Source: Apoda limacodes
Lineage: Eukaryota; Arthropoda; Insecta; Lepidoptera; Limacodidae
Reading direction: 5' to 3'
Length of the DNA stretch: 64,000 bases
Assembly: GCA_946406115.1 (NCBI GenBank)
Contig: OX291556.1
Span: 11,004,501 to 11,068,500 of the forward strand
Under the pieces are notes generated by a model. That model was not told the origin of the DNA. It did not search any database and worked only from the letters and a program-made list of their open reading frames with translations. Position numbers and translations under genes: made by a program. The stretch's first letter is position 1, and each line of letters begins with the position of its first letter. Below, piece after piece: positions 1 through 12,254 of the stretch.

Positions 1-561
1 TTCATATGATTTACATAATTAACATAATTGGAACATACGAGTACAAATTTAAACATTGCAACTGTTCATCTGCTGTACATATGATGTGCCGAAGACTTAA
101 CTGGAGCGATCAATGTTCTTGTTGAATAAAGACACACAAAATATTATTTTATACAGAGAGAACTAGCGCGAGCCAGTAGAATATTAGTTTATAATAAATA
201 TATCGTAAATCATAATTTTCCCCCGAGCTAAGACGGCCCTGGAGAACTGAATGTTCGGTTTTCAGTTACTATCGCATAAGTCGCATATGTCCCGTGTGTG
301 GCACCTCGCAGATACTATAAATAGTTATATGCAATGCTCGCAGACTAAAAAGTATATTACATGCTTGCAAGCTTTTTAAAAATCATCGTCATAATTCTGT
401 CACCAGAGACATAATAAGGTGCGATGACCGACAGGCCGTCACGCATCATGGACCTTAGATTGACGTGAACGTCTGGACGTGCACAATGCCGACAATGCTA
501 TTTTAGAAAGTCGATATCACAAAAGATATGTCAAAGCAAATATCTGTTCTTATGCTTGCGT

Positions 562-655
562 CCCACTGCAGGGGCACAAGCGTCTTCTTGGAGAAGGTGG
601 CTTAGGCCATGGTCTATCGCACTTTGTCGAGTTAGTTACCACTCAATTGGTTTTG
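562..655 (-). repeat. Lepidopteran SINE/LINE tail fragment
   Basis: The plus strand begins CCCACTGCAGGGGCAC and continues with a diverged match to the common lepidopteran tail whose sense form reads roughly 'gaggcc...gcccagcagtggg'. The fragment is therefore antisense. It is short, diverged, and lacks any tRNA-like head. The open frames across it (about 60-90 codons) are not supported as genes. Confidence 0.45.
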
Positions 656-1068
656 TTAGATCCTGTTTATCCGTTCAAATACTGAATAAACTTCTTAAAA
701 TAATTATTGTAGTAGTGAATTTCCCTCTGTATTGCAGAAATGTGTTACTAATTCAAATATATAGAAAATGTTTAATAGAAATTCTAAGGAATTTTAATAT
801 GCAAAGCTATATCGTCTCAACAAAACCGTAATTTGTATACCTAATGATGCATAGGCATTTATGACTTCCCGTGTCGTCGGTCCGCGACAGAGTCGTACGA
901 AAAACTATCAAAACTCTAACCGGGATATACCTAGTTTAAGAATATCTATGACGACAACCTTTCGAGCGACATTTTTACACAGCTGTCTGAAACCGTGACA
1001 CATAAACTTTTATTTTTTTAAATTGCTCAGAATTAAGTGTTGGATATTTTAATTTTATAATTTTTCTT

Positions 1069-1270
1069 ATACCACTAAGGTGGCAAACAAGCTTGCGGTC
1101 CGCCTGATGGTAAGCGGTCACCGTAGCCTATGGACGCTTGCAAACACCTGGGGCATCACTCGCGCGTTTTCGACCCCTCAAATACCTAATAATTTCTTTC
1201 TTGGAGAACCGCATACTGTAGTCCTGAGAGAAAACATTGGCACACATTGGAAGGTCATTCCACAACGCTA
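1069..1270 (-). mobile_element. LINE 3' end, 5'-truncated (family A, copy 1)
   Basis: Starts ATACCACTAAGGTGGCAAAC on the plus strand, which is the reverse complement of the 3' terminus of a lepidopteran non-LTR retrotransposon. Read on the minus strand, it would encode the C-terminal tail of ORF2, around the LWNE-PAKVF and SMGFFKK motifs better preserved in the copies at 43.6 and 52.9 kb. Frames are broken here. The 5' side fades near the CATTCCACAAC block, consistent with 5' truncation. From the LWNxxPxxVF type of tail the clade is probably CR1/Jockey-like, but I cannot name the family. Confidence 0.8.
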
Positions 1271-1275
1271 GCGTT

Positions 1276-4200
1276 ATCATATAATAAAAATACACCTAAA
1301 GTTGTGTTTAGTTTGTCGAGAAACCCTAATAAATTCGTCATGTCGTCCGTCCGTATGGCACCGCCTTATGATTCCGTCGTCTTTGGGTATATTCTAACGA
1401 AATTTAACAGTGATGTGTGTTTTGTGAACCGCTATACAGATATGTTATATAAATTAAGATTTTTTTTCATCTCATCTGTTCGGAAAACTTTAATCGGTTT
1501 GCCATTTCGTAAAGTGCGTGTTTACTCCCTCTAAGCCTAAGCTAAGTGACCCCACCGACCTAGCCTCAGTATTGTTGTATTATATTGTATAAAAATATAA
1601 ATTATTATTAAAACCTTTTTTTATGAGTTGTGTCTAAGAGCACCTTTTATCTCTGTTTAAATAGAGGGGAATTAAAAGTAGAGTATCACTCGGACAGACA
1701 AAATATTTTTAGCTCGGGCGACGTATATTAAATCCCTCACTAAACTCAGGATTCTACTTTAGAATCATCGCTATTCAAAATTATGCCCTCATCATTAAAA
1801 TATTAATTTGCTCTGTAGTAATAAAATCAAAGATTACTTATACGTCTAGACACCGTGTTCGGGCACACAATACGAGCCGATTCGAGTACTTGAATTTTAA
1901 GGTACTTGCCGTCTCACAACATCATACGTAATCAGTGCGTCGACGCGAATTGTGCTCCCGCGTAAAGTAATAAAAATGACGATTTCTGCAATAAAATCGT
2001 GATAAACTATTGACAAAAAAAAAAGGTTGATGATAAAAAATCACTGTTTACAAGTTATAACACTAATCTGCTTGCTATATTTGAGATACAAACTAAGTTT
2101 TCAAAATAATTATTCGCAAAACAAACAACAAATGTTTTTCTGTCTGTGTTGCCAAGTCTGTAGGTACCTTCATTTTAGATCCCAAGTTAAGTAAGGCGAA
2201 TACTGAAACGACAATACATATTTTTCACCTTACGTCACTTACATACATTACACTATTTCAGGTTGATATAGTATTTATGTATTGATGACTCGTGTGTCAC
2301 ATTGTATCTATAGAACATAAACCTTTACCCCGGACCTCTGCAATGTTTAAATAAAAAAAAACATAACAGTTAGATGTAAATATCAATAGAAAAAGTAGTA
2401 CCTACTTATCACGTTTTTTATGAACTATAAAATAAATTAATTGCCGTATCTTAAAATACATAAATAATTTGATAAAATATCTTTTCTTTACAACGAACTG
2501 TGACGTTAACGTTACGCTTTGGACTCCTTATATAAAATTTCAACTATAGTTACCTAATACTAGGTACTTTATTAGCAAGACGGTGTACGCGCCATTGGGT
2601 GTGTAAAATTATAGGTCGAGTGTAATATGCATTGTTTTTGTAATATTCTGAGACAATTAGTAATATAAGTTATTCATTTAATGTACTTGTAACGATTTTT
2701 GTTTGATTTTCTTTTGGATAACTAATAAAATGTTTTACTAAAATCTTTTAATTTTATTGATTATTTTTAAATAACAAATTATATGTAATCTTTATATTTA
2801 CTATGTAAAATACTCTATAGTTTATTAATTAAACTCCCTGATTGTTTCCCTACCCGAAGGGTGCTAACCTTTAAAGAGCTCGAAGTAGGCAAAAGCCTGA
2901 AATTATCTCAGAATATGCGTTACGTATGCGGATTTCCTTATTAATAATAAAAATATAAAAGAAAATCTAAAAATTTAAGAGGGCTTTTAAGAATAGGCGC
3001 CGTAGTACCGGTGGTAATTAAATGACACTGTAACCTTCAAAACTGACGAGTTCGTTAATTGAGAAAATTGTACAAATTTATACAATAGCTTTGTGATCTC
3101 TTACAATATCAGCAATATCGCTTTCGCAAAAGAAATTTAGTAATTTTAAGATTTACGCATTGAATGAGATCTATACTCTCTACGCACGCATTCCATCTAA
3201 CTGTTGACTAAAAATGAATGCGCTCTATGTTAAATTTGGCGGCACTTACAGTCCGCATTTAACGCATTGGCTGCACATGCTCAGGAGGTAAAACAGTGGA
3301 TTATCTTTAAGAATAGTGAACTGCTATTTTGTTTCTCGACATTTGGCGAACAAAATGATTTCAATGGCTCTGTGATGCGATAGCTTTCTATGCTAAAAAA
3401 AATCTTATCAACAAAACACGATTGTTGTCACATGGCGGGACCTATGAATAACGAACACGGCGCGCACTGATGCCATGGCAGAGAAGAACGGATTTTATTT
3501 TGTACACTCATCTATATTTTAGCACTACAGTATATAATGTTTGGAACATACTTTAAGGTTTTAAAATACATTACATGGCCATAGTCAACAGATTATTAGA
3601 AGAAGGTAGAAACCTTCGTATTAAAGACTAACGTTCTATCTCAAAATAATGTGTTACCACAGGGGTCATCGAAAGTGGAAATAAATTGTAGTGCCAAATA
3701 AAAGTAAGAACTCTCCAATTCGGGGTAATCACTTTAAGGTTGGTTACACCAAAATTACGCACACCGATGTAAAAATTATAGTCGTATTCACTGATTTACA
3801 CACACATTGATAGGAAAATGGCTCGCAACACTCCGTTTGATGTTGTGTTGGACACGGTATCTAGACGTATATGTAATCTTTGAATAAAATCTACTTTTCC
3901 GCTTAACCTATCATGTGGAGAACCATTGGTAAGGGCTTCAAAATTGTATTTAAGGTTTGTTAGCTATTTAAAGTTATTGCCCTTGTTAATTGGCAACTCT
4001 GTCACTATGCATCTACGGCCTATAGGCTGTTCCGTTTCTCTTTTCTTTATTTTCCGAGTTGTATGTGTAACGTTTGCTTGAATAAATAAAATTCTTTTAT
4101 ATTATTATACTGTTATTAAAATATATTTATCAAGGTTATTGAGGAACTAGAAATTAGTGAAAATACGCAGAAAAAGAACATACTATGTACTATACACGTC

Positions 4201-4300
4201 AAATATAATAGAACCTCTTTCTTTTTTGACGTAGTTTAAAAACAGTTGAAGTAAAAAATTACAACGATGCTTTTTAATGAGCGGTACCTATTTTTTTTAT
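1276..4300. other. AT-rich single-copy DNA, no gene seen
   Basis: Contains stop codons in all frames and homopolymer runs. I see no coding block, no tRNA-like segment and no clear repeat family. A modest rise in CpG near 1905-1965 has no supporting ORF. This looks like ordinary intergenic or intronic sequence. Confidence 0.6.
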
Positions 4301-4304
4301 TAAC

Positions 4305-4415
4305 AGAGTAACATACTTTTCTGATCTGTATGGTCTCTAGTGTCATGTAAGTTCATACCATTTTAACCCTACAGTCGATTTTGATTTTTGACCACCGGGT
4401 CAAAAAATTTAGTTG
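4305..4415 (+). repeat. Unnamed interspersed repeat X, copy 1
   Basis: Shares an ordered set of blocks with 25078-25202: an initial AACATACTTTT, then CTAGTGTC, an ACCATT block, a GTCGATTTTGATTTTT-like block, and a closing GGGTCAAA. The two copies are clearly diverged. No ORF and no terminal repeat is evident. Orientation is arbitrary; both copies lie the same way round. Confidence 0.5.
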
Positions 4416-4464
4416 CACTTACATTCGGCAAATAGTTATTGAGCTCAAAATCCATACTAGTCCA

Positions 4465-4645
4465 TACTAATCCATATACTTAATACTATAAATGCGGAAG
4501 TAACTCTGAATGTCTGTCTGTCTGTTAGAGTTATCTTCACGATTAAACCACTGTACGGATTAATATAAAATTTGTCATGGAGATAGTCTGAGTCCCGGGA
4601 AAAGACTTAGGCTTCTTGAAAACTCAAGTGTGAGTCGGTTTTTTT
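4465..4645 (-). repeat. TTTATAATATTA-ended repeat (family C, copy 1)
   Basis: The plus strand reads CCATACTAATCC, a TATAAATGCGGAAGT block, GTCTGTCTGTCTGTTAGAG and a CACTGTACGGATTAATAT-like block. This is the reverse complement of the family whose sense 3' end is TTTCGCATTTATAATATTAATGG. It is old and diverged. The family is very common in insect genomes; I suspect a non-LTR 3' tail but cannot prove it from this window. Confidence 0.55.
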
Positions 4646-4667
4646 TCTACGTATAATTCTTCTGTAC

Positions 4668-4815
4668 GTGTGTTTGTCACCTAACTCCTCCTAAACGGCT
4701 GGAACGATTTGGTTGAATTTTTGTCTGATTATTTCAATGGGTTCCTGGATGGTTTGAAAACACAATTGGACCCGGTAGGTGGCGCTGCAGTCGATGTGTT
4801 ACTGATCTTCTTCTC
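4668..4815 (+). repeat. Unnamed interspersed repeat Y, copy 1
   Basis: Has the sequence of blocks GTGTGTTTGTCACCTAACTC, GGTTCCTGGATGGTTTGAAA, and GGTAGGTGGCGCTGCAGTCG. The second half recurs at 26690-26800 (GGGTTCCTGAATGGTTTAGA, then CAGTAGGTGGCGCAGCA), so this is a dispersed repeat and not a gene. Its right edge runs directly into the open frame at 4831. Confidence 0.55.
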
Positions 4816-4830
4816 AACGGCAAAGATCGA

Positions 4831-5139
4831 ATGTACGACAATGATTTTAACATTCGCTGCATTTTATGGGAATCTATTATTATCATAAACCACAAATTCA
4901 ATCATTGTGAAATTTGTGACTTGGAAACGACACTTTACATAGAACGTACAAAACACATCAAAAGGGCTAGCTTAAAACCAAAAGGATTTAAAAAAAGGCT
5001 TCCCGCCAATACTTCCACCATAGAAGATTTGGAAGAAAATGAAGAATTCAATAATTTAGACATAGAGGTTATAGTAGTAAACAGTGAGTTATCCAAAAAT
5101 GATGACTCAACTGTGGATTCATTAGAATTAATTATATAA
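4831..5139 (+). CDS. Hypothetical 102-codon ORF
   Basis: This frame starts with ATG and runs 102 codons to TAA, one of the longest ATG-initiated frames in the window. Composition looks more protein-like than most ORFs here. It has an N-terminal HCEIC motif, a basic stretch around residues 40-60 (KHIKRASLKPKGFKKR), then an acidic C-terminal half (EDLEENEEF). I see no known domain. The frame also stays open upstream of the ATG into repeat Y, so it may be the remnant of a mobile element. No promoter or splice signal decides the question. It may equally be a chance ORF. Confidence 0.25.
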   Translation: MYDNDFNIRCILWESIIIINHKFNHCEICDLETTLYIERTKHIKRASLKPKGFKKRLPANTSTIEDLEENEEFNNLDIEVIVVNSELSKNDDSTVDSLELII

Positions 5140-7930
5140 TAGGCAACAGCTAGCTACCTATAAAGAATTTACAGGTAATTTAGTTATGACGTACTTTTTT
5201 TGTATAGGGTGAGTAGTTGAGTGTTTGGAAAAGTTCTGCTGTAGTCAAGACTGATGTGCCTTCAGAAGCTGCTTACCGAGGACAAAAATCATTTGAATTG
5301 CAACCTATTCACGGACAATATAATATCTTGAAAGTCTTTGATGCCTCTCTGTAATAGTTTGTAGTCGGCTGTGTTACAAGCAGGTTGAAATTTTATGCAC
5401 GCACTTCAGAATTTGTAAGCGATTTTTTGCTGTTGAAGAGCTCATCTAATAACGACATTTCTAATAAAATTGTGTCACACATTGTTGTGTTCCATATAAA
5501 GCGTGCCCAAGACCGGCACGCGCAGCTAGACGCGCGGCGCACGATGAATCATGCACGTACTTCGTCGTGTCGCGTTATTATGGCCTCGAAGTGCTAGTCA
5601 TGTACCTAGTTATTTACTGGTGATATCGATATCTTTTTCATAATGCGTGTTTTGTTTGCTTGTAGATTCAATGCGTTAAATGTCATAATTTCAGCTAAGT
5701 TAAAATTTATAAAACAGCTATCCAAATATTCGCTCATGTCTATATTTTTGGTTTCATCGACCAAACACAACTATTTGCAGACAAAATTAGGTACAGTTAG
5801 ATCTTCGAAAAAAGTATAATTTTCATTAACAAACATAACATTCGTGTACAAAACATGTTAACATACTTAACTGGCAGAATTTAACTTTCAATGGATATTA
5901 TATGACAACTTAATTTCACAAAATGGTTTATACTATGGGTTTTTTTTTAATTGCATCTGTTGGAATCAGAAATAAGAAACAAAAGATAATTATTAAAGAC
6001 ACTAAAGCTATATAATTACACAAAAATATTAATGAGCCGAGGAAGCTTAAGAGGAAATATCAGACCCAAGGGAATACACAAATAGGTATTTGATAATACA
6101 ATTGCTGTCGCGCTAAGACCCGGATACACAACGATAAGCAATAGGAACAACTGCGTCTCGGGCTAGTAAAATTATACCTAGTATTAAACATCAAAATCGG
6201 TGGTTTGTATTTCCAACTTTATTCTCCAAATCTCAACCGAATTGTATAAAAATTACTTATCCTGGAAGTTAATGAAATATTCTATGTCTGTATGTTTTGT
6301 TTTCTTAAAAATAGTTCACATATTTGTACAGCAATATATATTGAATATATCATAAAAGGCGCAATTTTTGTACTTTTGCAGGGCCCCAGTTATTTATACA
6401 AATGAAATTTTAAAAAAAGCAAAATATACAGAAATATTTTCTTTATTATCTTATCTACACATATAAAACAAATAAAGGTCTAATGCCAAAATCCGGGGAG
6501 TAAACAGGGGAATACGTTTGTATGGAGAAAAGCAGCCTGATACTTCCTATTTATTAAATCATATATAGCTTTCCAAAGGAAGTTTTTCCACATAAAGTTT
6601 TATTAGTGTTATTGAAATTGCTCAATGTTATCGTCAAACACATAATTGAAATGGCACAGTTTCCGGGTAATGAAAGTTATAATTTTGTGAGAATTTTTGC
6701 AACTTCATCACTCGGCAAAGCCAAGCAATATCAAAATTAGTTTATTTCTATTACTTTATTATTAAAATGTCGTGATATATTTATAAGACGGTGAACATAG
6801 TGTACTAAAACTAAATAAAAACTAAATACGTCTAAGCCCCTTACGATGGTTACTTGTACTCACTACTTATTGTGTGTATGGTGTCATTTATAACACCTTG
6901 AAAACAAAACCTACGCATAATTTTAGTATATACGCCTTTAAAAATAGTACATGTATCGTTCGATTAAAAGCTTGTATTGTAAAACGAAATGCATTTATGT
7001 CTCTATTTACCGACTTAACTTTAACCTATGTTAGTTTAGTTAGGTTTGTAATAGATAGACACGATAATTTTTTTTGCATCTATATTTACATTTCTGTCGA
7101 TACTTCTTTGTCGTGTAAACACTTCACTAGTCTTTAAAGCCAATTTGCGGCCACGATGTCATTTAACTTTCGCAACAGGCAGCCGCGGCGTGTGTGTGAT
7201 ATGCAGCTCAGTTCTGCACCAGTAAATATCCCATTTTTTCTTTAATTTTTTAGGGTTACCATCAAAAAATTAAATTCCTTTGTTATAAAGGTTAGTCAAG
7301 CGACTGGCTCTACGTTGATTAGTTTGATAGCCCCTGAAAAATAAGTTATTCTTGTGATAGTGACTACACTAGTAAACTATGAATAGGAGTTTTCTTACCA
7401 GTATTTTTTGATAAACTACCGTAGGTCACTTCTGATTACTAATCCTTACTAGCGGGCTTCATTCAAACGAATTTCTCATTTGTTTTTGACATTTACTGAT
7501 CAATCACTGTGAATTTCTTAGTCATAATCCCAAGCCGAATACCTGTTTCTGTAGTTTTCCAAAACCTTGTTAAATATGTTTATTAACTAGAAATCTTTTT
7601 TCAAACTATTTGTATAAAAAACTAAAATCCTGTATAACTTTTGAACTATATAATTTAACAGAAAACTGACAAACTGCAGACCTTCACATTTATTACTACA
7701 ACATGTCTTCAAAATTTTGTGGTTTTTGATCAGCGAGTGTCAAAAAAAAGTGAGAAATTAGGTTGTATGAAGCACGATAAGAGGCGCCGTGAAGTGCCTC
7801 TAAAGTTTTTAGACCTATATTCAGTTTTGGGTCAAATATCCAATTTACAACTCATTTTGCTTTACAAGGTAGATATGTTAAGCATACTCGAACTGCCAGA
7901 CAACAGAGTGTCAACCACTGGGCACCGTTT
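5140..7930. other. AT-rich DNA, no supported gene
   Basis: A short CpG-rich block at 5495-5590 stands out, with an open frame of about 70 codons from 5385, but it has no domain and no convincing splice pair. The rest, including the 87-codon frame near 6874 and the 84-codon frame near 7719, shows AT-driven composition and no recognisable motif. Confidence 0.5.
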
Positions 7931-7936
7931 TGCTAT

Positions 7937-8340
7937 TTCAAATTCAAATTCAAATTTTTCAAATTCAATATAATTTATTCAGTTTAGGCTACAATAATTG
8001 TACACTTATGAATGTCACTACGCCATCGGTTCGTAAGTCTACAGGGCGGGAGACCTTGTACTGAGAAGAACCGGCAAGAAACTCAGCAAGGGCATTTCTT
8101 TTCTCCCTTTCTCTTACAGCGTCCAATTAAAATATTGGAATGACACTTAAAGGACACTTTCCATTACAAACATAAAAAAACATGAAATATAAAGCACAAG
8201 CACAACATAAAAAAGTATCTAATATAAACAAAAGACAGTTTATGTATTCATCACTAAGGAATAATCAATGTCTTACAGTATTAATAAACAAAACAAAAAG
8301 TAAGACTAAATACTAAGAATATAAAGAAGTTTGCAAGAGC
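7937..8340. repeat. Interspersed repeat Z, long copy
   Basis: Opens with iterated TTCAAA, then TATAATTTATTCAGTTTAGG and CACTACGCCATCGGTTCGTA, which recur almost unchanged at 40020-40108. Beyond the shared core come GAACCGGCAAGAAACTCAGC and an A-rich tract. This layout resembles antisense 3' UTRs of lepidopteran LINEs with AT-rich tails. The right boundary is uncertain and could extend to about 8560. Confidence 0.6.
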
Positions 8341-8559
8341 AGACCAGCCTCCACAGGCGGCGATTTGGATTTGGAGCCCTAGAAAGTAGTCATATTTTTT
8401 TGTGTTTAGTGCTTATAAGAGTTTCCTTAATCATCAGGATTATGTTTGGTTTGACGTGTAAATTTTTTTGTAGCAGGAAGTCTTACTTGCGTTCTTATTC
8501 TTATTGAAAAAGATTTTAAGATCCAGTGGCACCATAGAGTGAAGTGAGGCACATGTGAA

Positions 8560-9040
8560 AGGCGTGAATGAAATTATATTAATGATTTATCAATTATTTG
8601 TGATTATTGACATGGAACGTTAAATGGAGCTTATTGCGTGCAAACAGTCTCGATCACTTGAGACTGAAGAATTCCAGATTTTTTGCAACTCCCGAGACAC
8701 GAGAAAGTACTTTACTCCCAAATTCACGATTCTGGCGTATCCGAGACTTTTCGCAATAAGCTTTCAGATAAAAATCCTTTTCTAAAATATTTTAATTCAG
8801 GTAACACTAGGTCTTAATGGTTAATGATTTTAAAGAATTAGTTTAATTCAAAAACTATTACATTAACTGTATTTTCAACACACTAGCTCATAAAATAGCC
8901 TTTGCTGCAGCGTTTTATGGCATAGCATCTTAATAGCGTCCATTACGCACTTGTGCGGTAATGACAATTACAGCACAAGTTGCTTTTACTTTTAATTTTT
9001 AATGTTTTGACAGAGTGATCAGTCTAGAAATAAATTTGTC
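8560..9040. other. AT-rich single-copy DNA
   Basis: No repeat, ORF or RNA gene recognised. Confidence 0.5.
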
Positions 9041-9044
9041 GGTC

Positions 9045-9235
9045 TGTCGCACCTGGCAATAAAGCTGGACCCACATGCCTAGCTCCGGAAGTTGGCAGTT
9101 TGGGGGCACGGCTCGCTTCCGCTGACAGTCGCGCGCCGCTGAATGCAAATAATCGGCCGGCAGCGTACGTCCGTGAGTCGCCGGCAGGTGACGAAAGTAA
9201 AGAGATTGGACGCGGCTGATGAATATCGATTAACG
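9045..9235. promoter_or_regulatory. GC-rich island, candidate regulatory element
   Basis: GC- and CpG-rich sequence abruptly embedded in AT-rich DNA. It contains an ATGCAAAT octamer (9143-9150), a POU-type binding motif, and an ATCGATTAA motif near its right edge (about 9225). No frame is long enough to be coding and no strong splice pair flanks it. The regulatory reading is inference; an unrecognised exon or repeat remains possible. Confidence 0.3.
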
Positions 9236-9936
9236 TATAACAAAAACCACACGTAAAGGCTAAGCCCTACCCAAATATGCAGTTTTATGCTCGTTGTTTA
9301 AACCGATCTCTATAGCCAGTTTGAAGGTGGAAAAACTTATCACACCTTGACACATTTGTATATATATTTATTATAATAATGCATTAATATTACGGTTTAT
9401 TTTTTTAGATTGCTTTAAAATTTTAACTTCTAACCGAACCGAAAGTTGTGAAAATAAACTTTATTACTTAAAATGTAAAATAATCATAAACCTAGGAACC
9501 ATTTGTGATTTAATTTTAAGAAATTGCTGGTCTTCTAATTGAACCGAACAAAAATATCTTTTTATCAGCTTGACGCACATATAGCAATTGTATAAGCGCG
9601 TAGGGGTCCGTCTTAAAAAGCCACCTATGCTTATTTAAGTTTATTATGCTCTCTAGATTTGAGCACACAAGCATAACTCATGGCTTTGTTATTTGAACAC
9701 GTGATACTTTAATCTTATGCCTTCTTTCAGTATTTTTTTAAACGGACCTTTAGAAGAAAGATCTTTAAAACGCAATGTTTTAAAAATTAATTGATAGGCA
9801 ATAACAATATCTCACTTTACTCAAGACAGTTTTTTTTTTTTTTAATTCTGCTGATATCAATGTTTTCTAATTGCTCGCAAGATTTACCGCGTTAGCTTTC
9901 GCCGCCACACCAGGCAGCAATTATATAGTGCCGTCT

Positions 9937-10052
9937 CTGTTCGCTTACTTCACTGCATGGGTGATTTCATAATGAAGTCCTTATTGATATTTATCTGTTC
10001 GCTTACTTCACTGTATGTGTGATTTCATAATGAGGTCCTTATTGATAGTTAT
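9937..10052. repeat. 58-bp direct tandem duplication
   Basis: Copy one (9937-9994) and copy two (9995-10052) both start CTGTTCGCTTACTTCACTG and run through GTGATTTCATAATGA and GTCCTTATTGATA. Only a handful of substitutions separate them, so the duplication is fairly recent. Confidence 0.9.
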
Positions 10053-10996
10053 TCATAACACAACTAGCCATAAAATGTGTCACGTATGCAAACATCCATT
10101 GTAGTACAGGTAGGTTACATTTTAAAGTCTCTTGTCCTAGACGAAAAAAAAGGGGTTCTTCCTTCTGCAATAAACCATTACACATTCGCATACATCAATA
10201 ATTAATACGCATTGCACAAATAAAAAATTCTCTTAAAATTGTCAATTTCTTGCATAAAAAACAAACTTCATACTTTTTTCTTGCCTACTCAATATTAGTG
10301 ATTTTATATCTACAGGTACAAGCACCCACAACTAAAAGTATACCATGACAACTAGGGACATTTCAGTAAAAAACTATAATTAAAAAAACTACTGAACATT
10401 TTCACTGACAGATTTACTAAATTTCGAGTCCATAAAATTATCTAAACAGGGATTATTTAATCAATAGACGTTCAATAGTGGATAGTCACATAATAATATA
10501 ACGTCAAACGATTCAGAATCAAAATGGCGTCCTTTCTAAATGGCTGGCTGTACAAATTAGGTATAATGCAGTATGCATCGAAATTATTTGAAGTATTGTG
10601 CTCAAAATTGATATGATAGATAAAATGATATTTAGAGTTCTTTTTTTAAAAGAAAGCAAGTTTTTTTCATTATTTTCTTCTATTGCACCTGATTTAACAA
10701 TTTAGTTTCCAAACTTAGTGTTCATTGTGAAATTTTAAAAACTTTGCACGTTAACTACGCAAGTGTTATAGAGTGGGAGCTAGTGGGACACCCGGTTGTA
10801 AAGAAGTTCCTTTTACTATTTATTATGTATTATTACCCGCGACTCTGCCAGCAATTATTTCTATTTTGGAGTATTAATTATCTTTCTACCCGCAGTTTAC
10901 TAATGAGTCTTAAAATTCACGTGTTTAAGAGGCAAAAAAACAGGTTATTTGGCTAAAAAAGTTTTAAATTTTCCATTCAGTAGGAATTCGATTTAT

Positions 10997-11107
10997 ATAC
11001 CACTAAGATGGCAAACATGCTTACGGTCCGCCTGTTGGTAAGCGGTTACCGTAGCCTATGGGCACTTTCAACATCTGGGGCATCACTTGCGCGTTACCGA
11101 CCCTACC
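10997..11107 (-). mobile_element. LINE 3' end (family A, copy 2)
   Basis: Plus strand ATACCACTAAGATGGCAAAC, then the conserved CGGTCCGCCTGTTGGTAAGC and GCATCACTTGCGCGTTACCG blocks. Antisense, short, and without an intact frame. A family C fragment follows about 30 bp later. Confidence 0.75.
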
Positions 11108-11137
11108 TTTTTAGTTCGTTTTTAAGTAGCCTTTGTC

Positions 11138-11292
11138 ATTTCCCATGGCTTAAGCTATTTCATTGCCAAGTTTCTTCGAGATCGGTTTAGCAGTGCAGAG
11201 CAGTTAGGCGGGAAAAGGTACAATACAGACATAGACAACATATAGACATAGACAGACAGGGAAAGACACTTTCACTTTTATAATTAGTATGT
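11138..11292 (+). repeat. Family C fragment, sense
   Basis: Contains ATTGCCAAGTTTCTTCGAGA, a GGTTTAGCAGTG block, repeated GACATAGACA, and ends CACTTTCACTTTTATAATTA, matching the 3' half of family C. Heavily diverged. Confidence 0.5.
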
Positions 11293-11999
11293 GCAAGAAG
11301 CGTAAAAAAAGTCAAAAGCATCGATGTACGTCAAAAGACAGGAATATTCTACCTCAAAACAAGAAAATACATGCATGGCTTTGACCAAAGCTGTGACCAC
11401 TGTGATAGCACGTCGTAAAAAAGTATTGATGTTTTCGGTCTTGCCCTCATTCTCAAATTAAATCGTAACCTTAAATCGTGCCAAGGAACTTCTTTCTAGA
11501 AAAGAGATAAAAAATGGATAATTCCAGCCAGCCTTGGAAAAATGTACACTATTCTGCGATAGGGAAATGCGGCTAACTTAATGGATTTTCTTTCAAATGT
11601 CAACCACAATACCTCGCCGTCATCATTTAAATGACGTTGATTTATTACCGCAGAAAAAAAAGGGAAGTCGTGGATTAATTTATTCAAACTGATGGATTAT
11701 TCGCTTGCCATTTCGGTCGATGGTAGCGTCACGTCCCTGGGTCTATGCTTGGTAGGTACCGTTGGCCGCGGTGCAATGAATTTTTTATTCTAGATTAATG
11801 CCCTCTTCGGACGTTTATCCGGCCTGTTTATTTTATAAAAGGCCAGTAGCATGGACGTGACCCGGTGAGCGTAACGGTAACCAACTGGAAGTTAGAAAGC
11901 GTCAACGCTTTTTTCGTAATTGGTTTCGTGTAAAAAGCCGTGGCCAGTATGATTTTGGACCGCGTGCTCCGAGGTAAAGAAAGTCAAAGATAAAGAAAT

Positions 12000-12058
12000 A
12001 AAGAAATTCTAATAAAGTATATAGAGATAAAGAAATTCTAAAAAAGTATTTTGCTGGG
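12000..12058. repeat. 29-bp tandem duplication
   Basis: AAAGAAATTCTAATAAAGTAT begins at 12000 and recurs at 12029 with one change. It lies within an A-rich stretch. Confidence 0.75.
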
Positions 12059-12254
12059 AGTTTGTTCAAAAATTGTACGAAAACCTAAGGTTTTGAGAAT
12101 AAAATGAATCCTATATCCATCTTTATTGCAAAAATGCGTCTTTATATCAGTAAAATGAATTAATTTTGGTAATCGGTCCAGAGTTTCTATTTACAAAAAT
12201 AATCAAAATTACACTTTCTCTTTACCAACTAGTATGTATAAATACTGTTCATTC

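Noticed and set aside
8381..8400. piggyBac-like end (CCCTAGAAAGTAGTC)
   Set aside because: Not flanked by TTAA, no partner end and no transposase nearby.
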